Assembly (NCBI RefSeq): GCF_023374055.1
Contig: NZ_JAMBEP010000005.1
Location: 62,001-126,000, forward strand
Direction: 5' to 3'
Length of the DNA: 64,000 bases
Source of the DNA: Luteimonas galliterrae
GTDB lineage: Bacteria > Pseudomonadota > Gammaproteobacteria > Xanthomonadales > Xanthomonadaceae
Part shown: positions 25,322 through 35,519 of the stretch, piece by piece
Layout: each line of letters begins with the position of its first letter
How positions within the stretch are numbered: the first letter of the stretch is position 1
Program-made: the position numbers and the translations under genes
Notes under the pieces: model-generated
Databases searched by the model: none
The model's input: only the letters and a program-made list of their open reading frames with translations
Told to the model about the DNA's origin: nothing

Positions 25322-28300
25322 ATGTCTTTGCGCGCCGATTTCCGCCTCTACCACTCCAATGCCCTGGACGTGCTGGCGGGCCTGTTGGCCCGGCAGGTCG
25401 CGGCGTTGCCGGTCGACGGCGATTGGCTGCGGCCGGACATCGTGCTGGTGCCGCAGCATTCGATGCGCCGCTGGCTGCAGCAGACTCTGGCCGAGCACAG
25501 CGGCATCTGCGCCAACTTGATCTTCCTCACGCCGGGCGAGTTCGTGGACCTGGCGTTGGACGCGAATCTCGAGCCGTCCGCGGACAGCGACCGCCTCACC
25601 GCCGACACCTTGCGCTGGCATCTGCTGCGCGAATTGCGCACCGCGCCGCCGGATGCGTTGCGCGGATTCGCCGCCGATCCCGATCCGCTCAAGCGCTGGT
25701 CGTTGGCCAATGCGCTCGCTTCCACCTACGAGCGTTACCAAACCTGGCGCCGCCCGTGGTTGCTGGCCTGGGAGCGCGCGCCGGGCCAGGACTGGCAGGC
25801 CGAACTGTGGCGCCGGATCGCGCGCGGCCGCCGCCATCGCGCGCGCCGCATCGACGACTACCTGCGCCAAGTGAGCGAACCGCGCGGGCTGCCGCCGCGG
25901 CTGTTCGTGTTCGCCTGCCAGAACCTGGCGCCCGATGCGCTGCAGGTCATCGCCAGCCAGGCGCGCGCGGGCGAGCAGCATTTCTATCTGCATACGCCAT
26001 CGCGCGCGTTCTGGGGCGATCTGAACCGCTGGGCCTCGTACGCGCCGGCGCTGGACGACGATTTTCTCGGCGGCGACGGCGGCATCGCGCCGAATCCGCT
26101 GCTCGCGGCCTGGGGCCAGGCCGGCCGCGATTTCATCGCTGGATTGGTGAGCGGCGAGTCGGTCGCGCCCGCTTTCGAGATCGCGCCGCACGCCGAACCC
26201 GATGCCGGCACCCTGCTCGGCCGCATGCAGCAGGACGTGCTGCACAACCGTCATCCGCTCGCCGGCGGCGCCGATGCCGTGTGGCCGCGCAGCGCGGTCC
26301 GCACCGACGACGCCAGCCTGCAATTCCACGGCTGCCACACCCGTTTGCGCGAAGTGCAGGTCCTGCACGACCAGCTGCGCGCGCTGCTCGAAGCGCCGGG
26401 CACGCCGGAAAAACCCGCGCTGCGCGCGCGCGACATCGCCGTGCTCGCGCCGGACATCGATGCGTACGCGCCGCACATCGAAGCGGTATTCGGCGGCGCG
26501 CTCGGCAGCGATCGCGAGATTCCGTACACGCTCGCCGATACCAGTCCGTTGGCGAACGCATCGCTGGCCGCGGCCTTCCTGCGCTTGCTGGAATTGCCGC
26601 TGCGGCCGCTCACCGCGAACGACGCGATCGATCTGCTCGCGGTGCCGGCGGTTGCGGCGCGTTTCGGCGTCGACCAGGACGACCGCGACACGCTGCAGAC
26701 GCAACTGGAAGAAGCCGGCGCGCGCTGGGGCCTGGACGCGGCCGATCGCGCCCGCCACGGCGCGCCCGCCGACGGCGCCTACAGCCTCGAATTCGCGCTC
26801 GACCGCCTGTTGCTGGGCCATGCCTCGGGCGACGACGCCGACATCGGCGAAGTCGCGCCGTGGCCGGACTTGGAAGGCCGCGCGACCGATGCGCTCGACG
26901 GCCTGCTGCGCTTCGTCGCGCTGCTGCGCGACATCGCCGCGCGCCTGGCGCAACCGCATCCGCCGGCGGTTTGGGCGCGCGAACTCGATCGCCTGCTCGA
27001 TGCCGCGTTCGACGCCGAGCGCGACAGCCCCGACGCCACCGCGTTGCGCCGCTTGCGCGAGGGCATCGCCGAATTCGCCGAGGGCGCGCGGCTGGCCGGT
27101 TACGACGCGCCGGTCGAACACGCCGTCGTGCTGGAGCAGGTGCGCGAGCGGCTCGCTCGCGGCGATGCGCGCGCTCCGTTCCTGTCCGGCGGCGTGTGCT
27201 TCGGCCTGATGGTGCCGATGCGGCTGATTCCGTTCCAAGTCGTCTGCCTGCTGGGCATGGACGAAGCCGCTTTCCCGGCGCGCGATGCGCGCGATCCGCT
27301 CGACCGCATCGTGCGCGATCTGGACACGCGCGAGCGCCGGGTCGGCGATCCGTCGCGGCGCGACGCCGACCGTTATCTGTTCTTGCAACTGTTCAGCAGC
27401 GCGGGCCGCGCGCTGTACCTGAGCTGGTGCGGAATCGATCCGCGCGACGGGAGCGAGCGCGAACCGTCCGCGACGGTGTCCGAGTTGCTCGATGCGGCGG
27501 TGCGCTATCACGCGCCGGACGAGGGCGATCGCGAGAGCGTGCGCCGCGCGCTCGTCGTGCGGCATGCGTTGCAGCCGTTTTCGCCGTCCGCGTTCGGCGC
27601 GCCGCTGGTCGACGAACGCGTGGTCGACGAGCGCGAGGGCGATCCGCGGCGCTTCAGTTTCGATGCGCGCTGGCACGAAGCCGCCGCCGAACGCGGCGAC
27701 GGCAGCGACCTGCCCGCGTTCGCGCCGCTGCCGCTGCCGCGCGCGGCGCCTGCCGTCGAGCCGTTGTCGATAGATCGCCTGCGCAGCGCCTTGATGCGGC
27801 CGCATGCGGCCTATCTGCAGGACAGCGTCGGCCTGCGCCTGCCGGAAGAAGAGGCGCCGCTGGCCGAACACGAACCGTTCGGCGAGCCCGATCCGCTATC
27901 GCGCTACCAACTGCGCCACGCCGCGTTCGCGGCCTGGCTGCGAACGGGCTCGCGTCCGGACGCGGGGGCGCTGCATGCGCGCCTGCTCGCGCGCGCGCTG
28001 GCCGCGCCCGGCGCGGACGGGCTCGCCAGCGTGGAGGCGACGCTCGACGAGATCGCGCCGTTCGCGCAGTGCGCATTGGCTGAAGGTTTCGGCATCGATT
28101 CGGAGTCGCTGCCGATCGCGTTGGCGACCCGCTCGCGCCTGTTGCAGGGCAGTTTGCGCGACGTGCAGAACGGCGGCGCGTTGCGCGTCGCGCTGAGTCC
28201 GGACGGCCGCCACGGCGGCCAGGCGCTGCGCCATGGCATCGACCGCTGGCTGGCGTCGCTGCACGGCTTGCCGCTGTACGAAATCGCGGTCGCCAATGGC

Positions 28301-28675
28301 GATAGCAGGCCATCGTTGCGCACGTATCCGCCGTTGCGGGAAGCGGACGCGATCGCCTGCCTGCAAGCGTTGATCGACCTGCGCGAAGCGGCGTTGCGCG
28401 AACCGCTGCCGTTCCTGCCGCGCAGCGGCTACACCTATTTCGGCCTGGCGCGAGAGAAAGGCCGCGACATCGCATTGGAAAAAGCCGCGGAGGGCTGGCG
28501 CGGCGGCGATCGCCAGTTCGGCGAAGCCGGTCCGGCGACGCGGCTGGCGCTGCGCGGCCGCGATCCCTTCATCGATGGCGACCTCGGCCAGCGCGAACGC
28601 TTCGTGCGCATCGCCGATGCGCTGTTCGGCGCGATGGAAAGCGATGCGCCGCTGGACGCGGAGGCCCTGCGATGA
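25322..28675 (+). CDS. recC: Exodeoxyribonuclease V subunit RecC
   Basis: The 1117-residue protein is the RecC subunit, which splits the duplex and recognises Chi in the RecBCD helicase-nuclease. The N-terminus LRLYHSN-type start (FRLYHSNALDVLAGLLA), IVLVPQHSMRRWLQQTLAE, ANLIFLTPGEFV and the RSYLFLQLFSSA-like segment (DRYLFLQLFSSAGRALYLSW) follow the family. FGLMVPMRLIPFQVVCLLGMDEAAFP is another strong signature. The length is close to E. coli RecC (1122). It is the first gene of a recC-recB-recD operon with ATGA overlap to recB. Confidence 0.95.
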   Translation: MSLRADFRLYHSNALDVLAGLLARQVAALPVDGDWLRPDIVLVPQHSMRRWLQQTLAEHSGICANLIFLTPGEFVDLALDANLEPSADSDRLTADTLRWHLLRELRTAPPDALRGFAADPDPLKRWSLANALASTYERYQTWRRPWLLAWERAPGQDWQAELWRRIARGRRHRARRIDDYLRQVSEPRGLPPRLFVFACQNLAPDALQVIASQARAGEQHFYLHTPSRAFWGDLNRWASYAPALDDDFLGGDGGIAPNPLLAAWGQAGRDFIAGLVSGESVAPAFEIAPHAEPDAGTLLGRMQQDVLHNRHPLAGGADAVWPRSAVRTDDASLQFHGCHTRLREVQVLHDQLRALLEAPGTPEKPALRARDIAVLAPDIDAYAPHIEAVFGGALGSDREIPYTLADTSPLANASLAAAFLRLLELPLRPLTANDAIDLLAVPAVAARFGVDQDDRDTLQTQLEEAGARWGLDAADRARHGAPADGAYSLEFALDRLLLGHASGDDADIGEVAPWPDLEGRATDALDGLLRFVALLRDIAARLAQPHPPAVWARELDRLLDAAFDAERDSPDATALRRLREGIAEFAEGARLAGYDAPVEHAVVLEQVRERLARGDARAPFLSGGVCFGLMVPMRLIPFQVVCLLGMDEAAFPARDARDPLDRIVRDLDTRERRVGDPSRRDADRYLFLQLFSSAGRALYLSWCGIDPRDGSEREPSATVSELLDAAVRYHAPDEGDRESVRRALVVRHALQPFSPSAFGAPLVDERVVDEREGDPRRFSFDARWHEAAAERGDGSDLPAFAPLPLPRAAPAVEPLSIDRLRSALMRPHAAYLQDSVGLRLPEEEAPLAEHEPFGEPDPLSRYQLRHAAFAAWLRTGSRPDAGALHARLLARALAAPGADGLASVEATLDEIAPFAQCALAEGFGIDSESLPIALATRSRLLQGSLRDVQNGGALRVALSPDGRHGGQALRHGIDRWLASLHGLPLYEIAVANGDSRPSLRTYPPLREADAIACLQALIDLREAALREPLPFLPRSGYTYFGLAREKGRDIALEKAAEGWRGGDRQFGEAGPATRLALRGRDPFIDGDLGQRERFVRIADALFGAMESDAPLDAEALR

Positions 28676-31600
28676 GCGCAGCCGCACTCGGCGCCGATTT
28701 GCGCCGCCGCAGCCTGCTCGAGGCCAGCGCCGGCACCGGCAAGACCTACGCGTTGGCCGGCATGTTCGCGCGCGCCGTGATCGTCGACCGCCTGCGCGTT
28801 CCGCAGATCCTCGCGGTGACCTACACCATCGCGGCGACGCAGGAGCTGCATGCGCGCGTGCGGGTGCGGCTGCAGCAGGCCGCCGAACTCGCGGCGCAGT
28901 GGCGCGAAGGCGATCCCGCGCAACGCGACGGCGACGCTCCGGAAATCGCATTGCTGCGCGGCTTGATCCACGCCGCTTTGGATCCGGCGGCCGGCGACGG
29001 CGAATCGCTGCCGGCGCTGCGCCTGCGCCTGAACCGCGCGGTCCGCGACATGGATCTGGCCGCGATCGCCACCATCCACGGCTTCTGTCAGCGCCTGCTC
29101 GCCGAGCACGCGCTCGACGCCGGCCAACCGCTGATCGCGACCGAACTGCAACCGGACAACCGCGCATCGCGACTGGCGCTCGCCGTAGAGCTGTGGCGCG
29201 AGTTCAGCGTCGATGCGATCGGCAGCGACTTCCTGCGCCGCGCATTCGGCAGCCTTGGCCGACTGGCCGAAGCGATGATTCCGTTGCTCGCGCCCGAGCC
29301 GTTGTTGCCGTCGCGGCCCGCCTCGTTGCCGCAAGATCCGCGGCCGTCCTGCGATGCCGCTTGGCAGCACGTGCGCACCGCATTCGCCGAGCACGGCGAA
29401 ACCGCGCATGCGGCGATCCTGGCGGCGATCGCCGACAAGACGCTGAGCAATGCGCAGTACAAACCGGACCATGCAGACAGCCTCTGGTCCTGGCTCGCCC
29501 AAGCCGCGAACGATCCGCGCGCGCCGTCGGCCGTGCACGCGAAATGCGAGAAATACACGCCCGAGGCGCTGGCCGCGGGCACCAGCAAGGCCGGACAAGG
29601 CCGCACGCCGCACTCGCCGTTGTTCGCGGCGATCGCGGATTGGCTGCGCGCGCACGCGCAGATCCCGCTGTGGCGCGAATCGATCGACCTCGACCGGATG
29701 CACGCGTTGCGCGATGCGGCGCGCAGGCGCGATGCCGCGCGCAAGGAAGCCTTCAACGTGCGCGCCTTCGACGATCTGGTCGACGGCGTCCACCGCGCGC
29801 TGGAAGCGCCGGAATCGCGCGCCAAACTGGTCGCGGCGCTGCATGCGCAGTTCCCGCTGGTGCTGGTCGACGAGTTCCAGGACACCGATGCGCGCCAATG
29901 GGCGATCTTCGACCGGATCTCGGAAAGCGGCGGCCTGGTCCTGGTCGGCGATCCGAAGCAAGCGATCTACCGCTTCCGCGGCGGCGATGTGCACGCCTAT
30001 CTGCAGGCGCGCGGACGGGTGGATGACACGATGCGGCTGGAGCGCAATTTCCGCTCGCGACGCGTCGTGGTCCACGCGGTCGACGAGATGTTCGCGGCGC
30101 TGCCCGCCGGCGAGATGGGCGAAGGCATCGACTACGGCCGCATCGACGCGGCGCGGGACGGCGACGACGATCTGTTGATCGACGGCATGCCGGCGCCTGC
30201 GCTGGTGTTCCGCGCCGTGCCGCAAGCCGTCGACGCGAACGGCGCGGCGCGCGACTTGAAAACGCCCGAATCGATGGCAGTCGCGGCGCGGTTGTGCGCG
30301 CAAACGATCCGCGATCTGCTGCAAGCCGCAGCCGAAGGACGCGCCGTCCGCCGCGGCAAAGACGGCCGGCATCGCGCGCTGGAGCCGCGCGATTGCGCGG
30401 TGCTGGTGCGGCGCCACCAGGAGGCGCAGGCGGTGCGCGATGCGTTGTCCGCGCTCGGCGTGCCGGCGGTGGCGACCGGACGCCAGAGCCTGTTTTCGAG
30501 CGAGGCCGCGCAGGCGCTGCTGGCCTTGCTGCTGGCGCTCGCCGCGCCGGGCGACGAGCGCCGGCTGCGCGGCGCGCTGGCCTTGCCGCTATTCGGCCTG
30601 GACGCGCTCGCTTTGCGCGCGCTCGACGACGACGGCGAAAGTTTGCGGCGATGGCAGCGCCGGTTCGAACACTGGCGGCTGCGCTGGCAGCAGCACGGAC
30701 CGCAGGCGATGCTGACCGACGTCGCCGCGCAATGCGCCGCCGCGGTGTTGGCGCTGAGCGACGGCGAGCGCCGCCTGACCCATCTGCTGCAGCTGGGCGA
30801 GATGATGCAGGAAGCCAGCGCCGCGCAGCTCGGCCCGCAGGGCCAGATCGATTGGCTGCGCGCGGTGATCGATCGCGCCGACGACGCCGACGAAGCGCAA
30901 TGGCCGCGTTTGGAATCGGACGCGAGCCGGGTCCAGATCCTGACCCTGCACAAGGCCAAGGGACTCGAATTTCCGCTGGTATTCCTGCCGTTCGCCGGCA
31001 TCGGGCGCAATCCGCCGCCCGGTCCCGATTTCGTCGCTTATCACGATGCGCAGGGCGTGCGCGTCCGCCAATGGAAAACGAAGCACGAGCACGGCGCGTT
31101 GCCGTGGCCGCAGGCGCGCCAGCTCGCTCAGCGCGAAGAGAACGAAGAAGACATGCGCCTGCTGTACGTCGGCTTGACCCGGGCGGTCGACGCTTTGTGG
31201 GTGTGCGGCGGCGCATTCGCCGGACAGGAGAAATCGTCGCTGTCTCGGCTGCTCGGCGGCGCGCTGCCGAGCGAAACTTTGCGCGCCGCGCTCGGCCACG
31301 AATTGGAGATCGATACGCGCCGCATCGACCTGGACGATCGTGCGCGGCTGCGTCTGGCGCCGGCCGCGCCTACGCCGCCGGCGCGCATTCCGCGCGGTCC
31401 GTTGCGCCGCGACTGGTGGATCCACAGCTTCAGCCAACTGCACCGGCAGCGCCCGCACGGCGCCGCCGCGCTGGTCGAGGAGACGCCGGCCGGCGACGAG
31501 CGGCCGACCGCGGCGCTGCCGGTCGCGCCGCGCGCTTTCGGCGGCGAACGTTTCGGCAACGCCTTGCACCACGCGTTGGAACACGCCGATTTCGCCGCCT

Positions 31601-32274
31601 GGCGCGATGCGGACGACGTGCCGGCGGGCCAGGCGGAAGGATTGCGCCGCGCGCTGCGCAGCCAGGGCTATCGCGAAGAGCAGGACATCGACGGCCTGCG
31701 CGAAATGGCGCCGCTCGTCGCCGCCACGTTGAACGCGACGCTGCCGGCGGCGGACGGCGAAATCGGGTTCCGCTTGTGCGAACTCGCGGCGACGGAGCGC
31801 ATCGCCGAACTCGAATTCCATTTCGTGCTGAACGATGCCGCCGGCGAGGCGCTGCTGAGCTTGCTGCACGCGCACGGCCTGGTGCCCGGGCGCCGCGATT
31901 TCGGCGCATGGCCGCGGCTCAACGGGCTGATGAACGGCAAGATCGACCTGATCGCGCGCGCCGGCGAACGCGCCTACGTGATCGACTACAAATCGAACTT
32001 CCTGCCCGATTACGGCGAGGCTTCGCTGCGCGAGGCGATGGCCGCGCACGAATACGATCTGCAGGCGCTGCTGTACGCGGTCGCCGTGCATCGCTGGCTG
32101 CGTTTGCGGCTGGGCGAGGCCTATCGTTTCGATCGCCATTTCGGCGGCGTCCGTTATTTGTTCTGCCGCGGCATGGACGTCGCCGCGCCCGGCCGCGGCG
32201 TCGCGATTCCGGCGTTGCCGCGCGAGTTGATCGAAGCGGCGGACGCATTGTTGGCGAACGGGAGGCCGGCATGA
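28672..32274 (+). CDS. recB: Exodeoxyribonuclease V subunit RecB
   Basis: The 1200-residue SF1 helicase-nuclease has Walker A EASAGTGKTYAL (about 17-28), TYTIAATQELHARVRVRL, Walker B LVLVDEFQDTDARQWAIF, motif III/IV VGDPKQAIYRFRGGDVHAYL, motif V ILTLHKAKGLEFPLVFLP and motif VI LLYVGLTRAV. The C-terminal nuclease domain carries GKIDLIARAGERAYVIDYKSN with the catalytic Asp/Asp/Lys. The length fits RecB (1180). ATGA overlaps link it to recC and recD. Confidence 0.96.
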   Translation: MSAAALGADLRRRSLLEASAGTGKTYALAGMFARAVIVDRLRVPQILAVTYTIAATQELHARVRVRLQQAAELAAQWREGDPAQRDGDAPEIALLRGLIHAALDPAAGDGESLPALRLRLNRAVRDMDLAAIATIHGFCQRLLAEHALDAGQPLIATELQPDNRASRLALAVELWREFSVDAIGSDFLRRAFGSLGRLAEAMIPLLAPEPLLPSRPASLPQDPRPSCDAAWQHVRTAFAEHGETAHAAILAAIADKTLSNAQYKPDHADSLWSWLAQAANDPRAPSAVHAKCEKYTPEALAAGTSKAGQGRTPHSPLFAAIADWLRAHAQIPLWRESIDLDRMHALRDAARRRDAARKEAFNVRAFDDLVDGVHRALEAPESRAKLVAALHAQFPLVLVDEFQDTDARQWAIFDRISESGGLVLVGDPKQAIYRFRGGDVHAYLQARGRVDDTMRLERNFRSRRVVVHAVDEMFAALPAGEMGEGIDYGRIDAARDGDDDLLIDGMPAPALVFRAVPQAVDANGAARDLKTPESMAVAARLCAQTIRDLLQAAAEGRAVRRGKDGRHRALEPRDCAVLVRRHQEAQAVRDALSALGVPAVATGRQSLFSSEAAQALLALLLALAAPGDERRLRGALALPLFGLDALALRALDDDGESLRRWQRRFEHWRLRWQQHGPQAMLTDVAAQCAAAVLALSDGERRLTHLLQLGEMMQEASAAQLGPQGQIDWLRAVIDRADDADEAQWPRLESDASRVQILTLHKAKGLEFPLVFLPFAGIGRNPPPGPDFVAYHDAQGVRVRQWKTKHEHGALPWPQARQLAQREENEEDMRLLYVGLTRAVDALWVCGGAFAGQEKSSLSRLLGGALPSETLRAALGHELEIDTRRIDLDDRARLRLAPAAPTPPARIPRGPLRRDWWIHSFSQLHRQRPHGAAALVEETPAGDERPTAALPVAPRAFGGERFGNALHHALEHADFAAWRDADDVPAGQAEGLRRALRSQGYREEQDIDGLREMAPLVAATLNATLPAADGEIGFRLCELAATERIAELEFHFVLNDAAGEALLSLLHAHGLVPGRRDFGAWPRLNGLMNGKIDLIARAGERAYVIDYKSNFLPDYGEASLREAMAAHEYDLQALLYAVAVHRWLRLRLGEAYRFDRHFGGVRYLFCRGMDVAAPGRGVAIPALPRELIEAADALLANGRPA

Positions 32275-34190
32275 GCGGACGGCGCCGGTACGAGCCCGCC
32301 GAGCGCGAAGGCCTGCGCGCGGTCGATCGCGCTTTCGCCGACGTGCTGCGCCGGCAGGACCGCGCGCGCGGCGCCGACCCCGACGAGCGCGTGCTGCAGG
32401 CGGCGATGCTCGCCTCGTTCGCGGTCGGCGAAGGCCACGCGGCGTTCGATCCGGCGCGGCCGCAGCTGTTGATCGACGACGGCCGCGAATGGCCGGATGC
32501 CGAGGCGTGGCGCGCGGCGTTGGCGTCGTCGCTGTGGGTCGACGCGCCGCAAGCCGAGGCCGCTGCGGATCCCGCCATGCCGCTGGTTTTGGAAGGCGGC
32601 CTGCTCTATCTGCGTCGCTACCGCGAATACGAACGGCGTTTGGCGGCGGGATTGCTGCGCCTCGCGCAGTCGGATTCCGCGCGGTCCGATTTGAGTCCGC
32701 TGACGCGTACGTTCGTCGCCTTGTTTCCGCAGGCGCGTTCGGGCGATTTGCAGGCGCGTGCGGCGGCGCTCGCGTTGGTGCGAAAGTTGTTGTTCGTCAC
32801 CGGCGGTCCGGGCACGGGCAAGACCACGACCGTGGCGCGGTTGCTGGCGTTGTTGGTGGCGCAAGCGCACGTCGCCGGAGTCGAGACGCCGCGGATCGCC
32901 CTCGCCGCGCCCACCGGTCGCGCCGCGGACCGGATGGCGCAAAGTCTGGCGCGGGCGGTCGCTTCGATGCGCGCGGCCGGGATCGATCCGGTGCTGTGCG
33001 ATGCGCTGCCGGGCGAGGCGCGCACCTTGCATCGCTTGCTCGGACCGATCGGCGATCGGCCGCGCTTCCGCCACGACCGCGACAACCCGCTGCCGTACGA
33101 CGTCGTCGTGGTCGACGAAGCTTCGATGGTCGATCTGCCGCTGATGTGCAAGCTGGTCGAAGCGGTGCCCGACGGCGCGCGACTGATCCTGCTGGGCGAT
33201 CGCGATCAGTTGCCGTCGGTGGAAGCGGGCGATGTGCTGGCGGCGATCGTCGATGCCGCGGGCGAGGACGATGCGCTCGCGGCCGCGGACGCCGCCGCGC
33301 TGGCGCCGTTGCTGGGCGCGCCGTCGCGTCGCGCGCCGCCGGCGAACGACGGCGAGGCCGCGCAGCGGCAGATGTCGCTGTTCGAGCGTCCCGCTTCGGC
33401 TGATTCGGCTGAGGCTGCGGCGCCCGCATCGTCGCCGCTGAGCGGGCATCGCGTGCAGTTGCGCCAAGGCTATCGGCAATCGCAGGCGCTGGAGTTGGCG
33501 CCGCTGGCGGAAGCCGCGCGCCTAGGCGACGGCGAGCGTGTGCTGGCACTGCTGCAAGGCGGTTTGCGCGGCGTCGCCTACCACGTGGGCGCGACCGACC
33601 CCTTGGCGACGTTCACGCGCGAGACCTTGTTGGCGCCATGGCGCGAATTGGCGACGCTCGCCGATCCCGCCGTCGCGCTGGAGCACGCCGCGCGCCAGCG
33701 CGTGCTGTGCGCGTTGCGCGACGGCGCGCAAGGCGCGGCGCGGCTCAACGCGCGGATCGAAGAAGCCCTGGCCGGCGCCCAGCGCGAAACCTATTTCCAC
33801 GGACGCTTGCTGCTGATCGCCGAGAACAGCTATCGCCACGGCCTGTTCAACGGCGACATCGGCGTGTGCCTGCGCGATGCCGACGGCGCGGCGGTGGCCT
33901 GGTTCGGCGGCGCCGGCGTGCGCGGCTTCCATCCGGCCACGCTGCCGGCGCATACCGGCGCCTTCGCCGTCACCGTGCACAAGGCGCAAGGTTCCGAATT
34001 CGATACGGTCTGGCTGCAGATGCCTTCGGCGGATACGCGGGTGGCGTCGCGCGAGCTGATCTATACCGCGATCACGCGGGCGCGCAGCGCCTTGCACGTC
34101 TGCGCGGACGAATCCGTACTGCGCGCCGCGCTGTCGCGCCACGCCGCGCGCGTTTCGGGCCTGGCGGCGCGGTTGCGGCGCGAAATGTAG
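32271..34190 (+). CDS. recD: Exodeoxyribonuclease V subunit RecD
   Basis: The 639-residue 5'-3' helicase of RecBCD. Walker A GGPGTGKTTT (from about 178), ALAAPTGRAADRMAQSL, VVVVDEASMVDLPLMCKL, LILLGDRDQLPSVEAGDVL, QLRQGYRQS, FAVTVHKAQGSEFDTVWL and LIYTAITRAR follow helicase motifs I to VI. The start is the ATG at 32271 inside the recB stop; the open frame extends far upstream but that part is a shadow of recB. The UAG stop (34188-34190) lies within the GTAG head of a REP-like repeat. Confidence 0.95.
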   Translation: MSGRRRYEPAEREGLRAVDRAFADVLRRQDRARGADPDERVLQAAMLASFAVGEGHAAFDPARPQLLIDDGREWPDAEAWRAALASSLWVDAPQAEAAADPAMPLVLEGGLLYLRRYREYERRLAAGLLRLAQSDSARSDLSPLTRTFVALFPQARSGDLQARAAALALVRKLLFVTGGPGTGKTTTVARLLALLVAQAHVAGVETPRIALAAPTGRAADRMAQSLARAVASMRAAGIDPVLCDALPGEARTLHRLLGPIGDRPRFRHDRDNPLPYDVVVVDEASMVDLPLMCKLVEAVPDGARLILLGDRDQLPSVEAGDVLAAIVDAAGEDDALAAADAAALAPLLGAPSRRAPPANDGEAAQRQMSLFERPASADSAEAAAPASSPLSGHRVQLRQGYRQSQALELAPLAEAARLGDGERVLALLQGGLRGVAYHVGATDPLATFTRETLLAPWRELATLADPAVALEHAARQRVLCALRDGAQGAARLNARIEEALAGAQRETYFHGRLLLIAENSYRHGLFNGDIGVCLRDADGAAVAWFGGAGVRGFHPATLPAHTGAFAVTVHKAQGSEFDTVWLQMPSADTRVASRELIYTAITRARSALHVCADESVLRAALSRHAARVSGLAARLRREM

Positions 34191-34300
34191 CCCGGGTGGA
34201 GCACAGCGATACCCGGGGTCGCCATCTCCAACAAGTGAGCATGTTTCTGCGGTATGGCGATCAAAAGCCCCGGGTATCGCTTCGCTCCGCCCGGGCTACG
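34187..34300. repeat. Inverted repeat pair after recD
   Basis: Arms gtagcccgggtggagcacagcg (from 34187) and its near complement at about 34268-34300 flank 50 bp of unrelated sequence. The first arm overlaps the recD stop codon. The pair fills the whole space between recD and the convergent lysR-type gene. Confidence 0.85.
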
Positions 34301-34307
34301 ATCGGCG

Positions 34308-35390
34308 TCATTCGACCAGCGCTTCGTCCTCGTCGTCGCGCGTGCTTTCCACCGGTTCGGCCGGTTGCGCGGCGGGCTTCTTCTTGGCGCCCTTCACCAC
34401 CTTGTCCAATTCGGCCGACATCACCGCCGCGGAAGCCTTGTCGGCCTCCATGCAACGGCCGCGCGCATCCGGGCACAGGATCTGCATGTAGTCGGCGTCG
34501 AAGTTCAGGCGTTCGACCAGGAAGTCGACGAAAGCGCGGATCTTGGGCGCGGTCACCTGGCCGCGCGGGAACACAGCGTTCAATTCGTATTCCGGCCCGG
34601 TCCAGCCAGCCAGTACGCGCCGCACGTAACCTTGTTCGGCATAGGCCTTGACCATGATGTCGCTGGCCAGCATCAGGCCCTCGCCGCATAGCAGCGCGCC
34701 GCGCACGCCGGCCGGGTCGTTGGCCACCATCACCGGATCGATGCGGTATTCGACCATGCGCTCGCCGTCGCTCAGCGGCCAGTAGTAATGGCCGTTGCGA
34801 TGCATCTTCTGCATGCCCAACGTGCGGTGATGTTGCAGGTCGTCCGGATGCAGCGGCTCGCCGTGTCGTTCCAGATAGCCGGGGCTGGCGTACACCTGGG
34901 TGCGGAACACGGTCAGCTTGCGCGCGATCAGATTCGAATCGGGAAGATTGCCGACGCGCAGCGCGACGTCGATTTCCTTGTCGATCAGGTCCAGCGGTTC
35001 GTTGCTGAGCAGCATTTCCACGCGCACTTCGGGGTGGCGCGCATGGAACTCGCCCAACAACGGCGCGATGCGTTCGATGCCGAGCGAATAGGGGGCGGTG
35101 AGGCGCAACCAGCCGCGCGGGCCGCCCTGCAATTGGCCGACCGCGCTCTCGGCTTCGTCGAGTTCGCGGGCGATGCGTTGCGAATGTTCGTAGTAGATGT
35201 TGCCGGCTTCGGTGAGGCCGAGCTTGCGTGTCGTGCGATGCAGCAGTTGCGCGCCGAGGCGCGTTTCCAGTTCCTGCACTTTGCGGCTGACCGTGGTCTT
35301 GGGCAGGCGCAGGGTCTTGGCGGCAGCGATGAAACTGCCGTGCTCGACCACTTTGACGAAGATCAGGGTGTCGTTGAGATCGCGGGCCAT
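34308..35390 (-). CDS. LysR family transcriptional regulator
   Basis: The 360-residue protein has an N-terminal winged helix-turn-helix (about 5-65: LNDTLIFVKVVEHGSFIAAA ... LRLPKTTVSRKVQELETRLG) and a LysR substrate domain. The last 40 residues form an unusual Lys/Ala/Glu/Asp-rich tail (KGAKKKPAAQPAEP ... DDEDEALVE). The start is the ATG ending at 35390, 9 nt after GGAGG; the upstream extension in the open frame is unlike the family. It is divergent from the RND efflux operon, which is the classical layout of a LysR activator and its target (as MexT and mexEF-oprN), so it is the likely regulator. Confidence 0.88.
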   Translation of the reverse strand: MARDLNDTLIFVKVVEHGSFIAAAKTLRLPKTTVSRKVQELETRLGAQLLHRTTRKLGLTEAGNIYYEHSQRIARELDEAESAVGQLQGGPRGWLRLTAPYSLGIERIAPLLGEFHARHPEVRVEMLLSNEPLDLIDKEIDVALRVGNLPDSNLIARKLTVFRTQVYASPGYLERHGEPLHPDDLQHHRTLGMQKMHRNGHYYWPLSDGERMVEYRIDPVMVANDPAGVRGALLCGEGLMLASDIMVKAYAEQGYVRRVLAGWTGPEYELNAVFPRGQVTAPKIRAFVDFLVERLNFDADYMQILCPDARGRCMEADKASAAVMSAELDKVVKGAKKKPAAQPAEPVESTRDDEDEALVE

Positions 35391-35411
35391 GGGGGAAGGC
35401 CTCCAGAAGGT

Positions 35412-35465
35412 GGTGGGCCGATTGGCCCACCTCGGGGACAATTATTCCCCGATTCAGTGTCTAAT
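35412..35465. promoter_or_regulatory. Operator-like palindromes between lysR gene and efflux operon
   Basis: GGTGGGCC/GGCCCACC (35412-35419 and 35424-35431) and CGGGGA/TCCCCG (35433-35438 and 35446-35451) lie side by side in the divergent region. TCTAAT at 35460-35465 is a candidate -10 for the rightward operon. LysR proteins bind such imperfect dyads; the binding itself is inferred. Confidence 0.45.
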
Positions 35466-35519
35466 CAAGTGGCGCTCGCGCGACTACTGTGTATCGCACC
35501 CCGATCCATAGCCGCCGCC

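Noticed and set aside
25259-27871. 870-codon minus-strand open frame opposite recC
   Set aside because: Shadow of recC; arginine-, glutamine- and alanine-rich composition and no domain.
30294-32270. N-terminal extension of RecD by 659 codons
   Set aside because: This part of the frame is a shadow of recB. The recD start at 32271 overlaps the recB stop and gives the usual RecD length.
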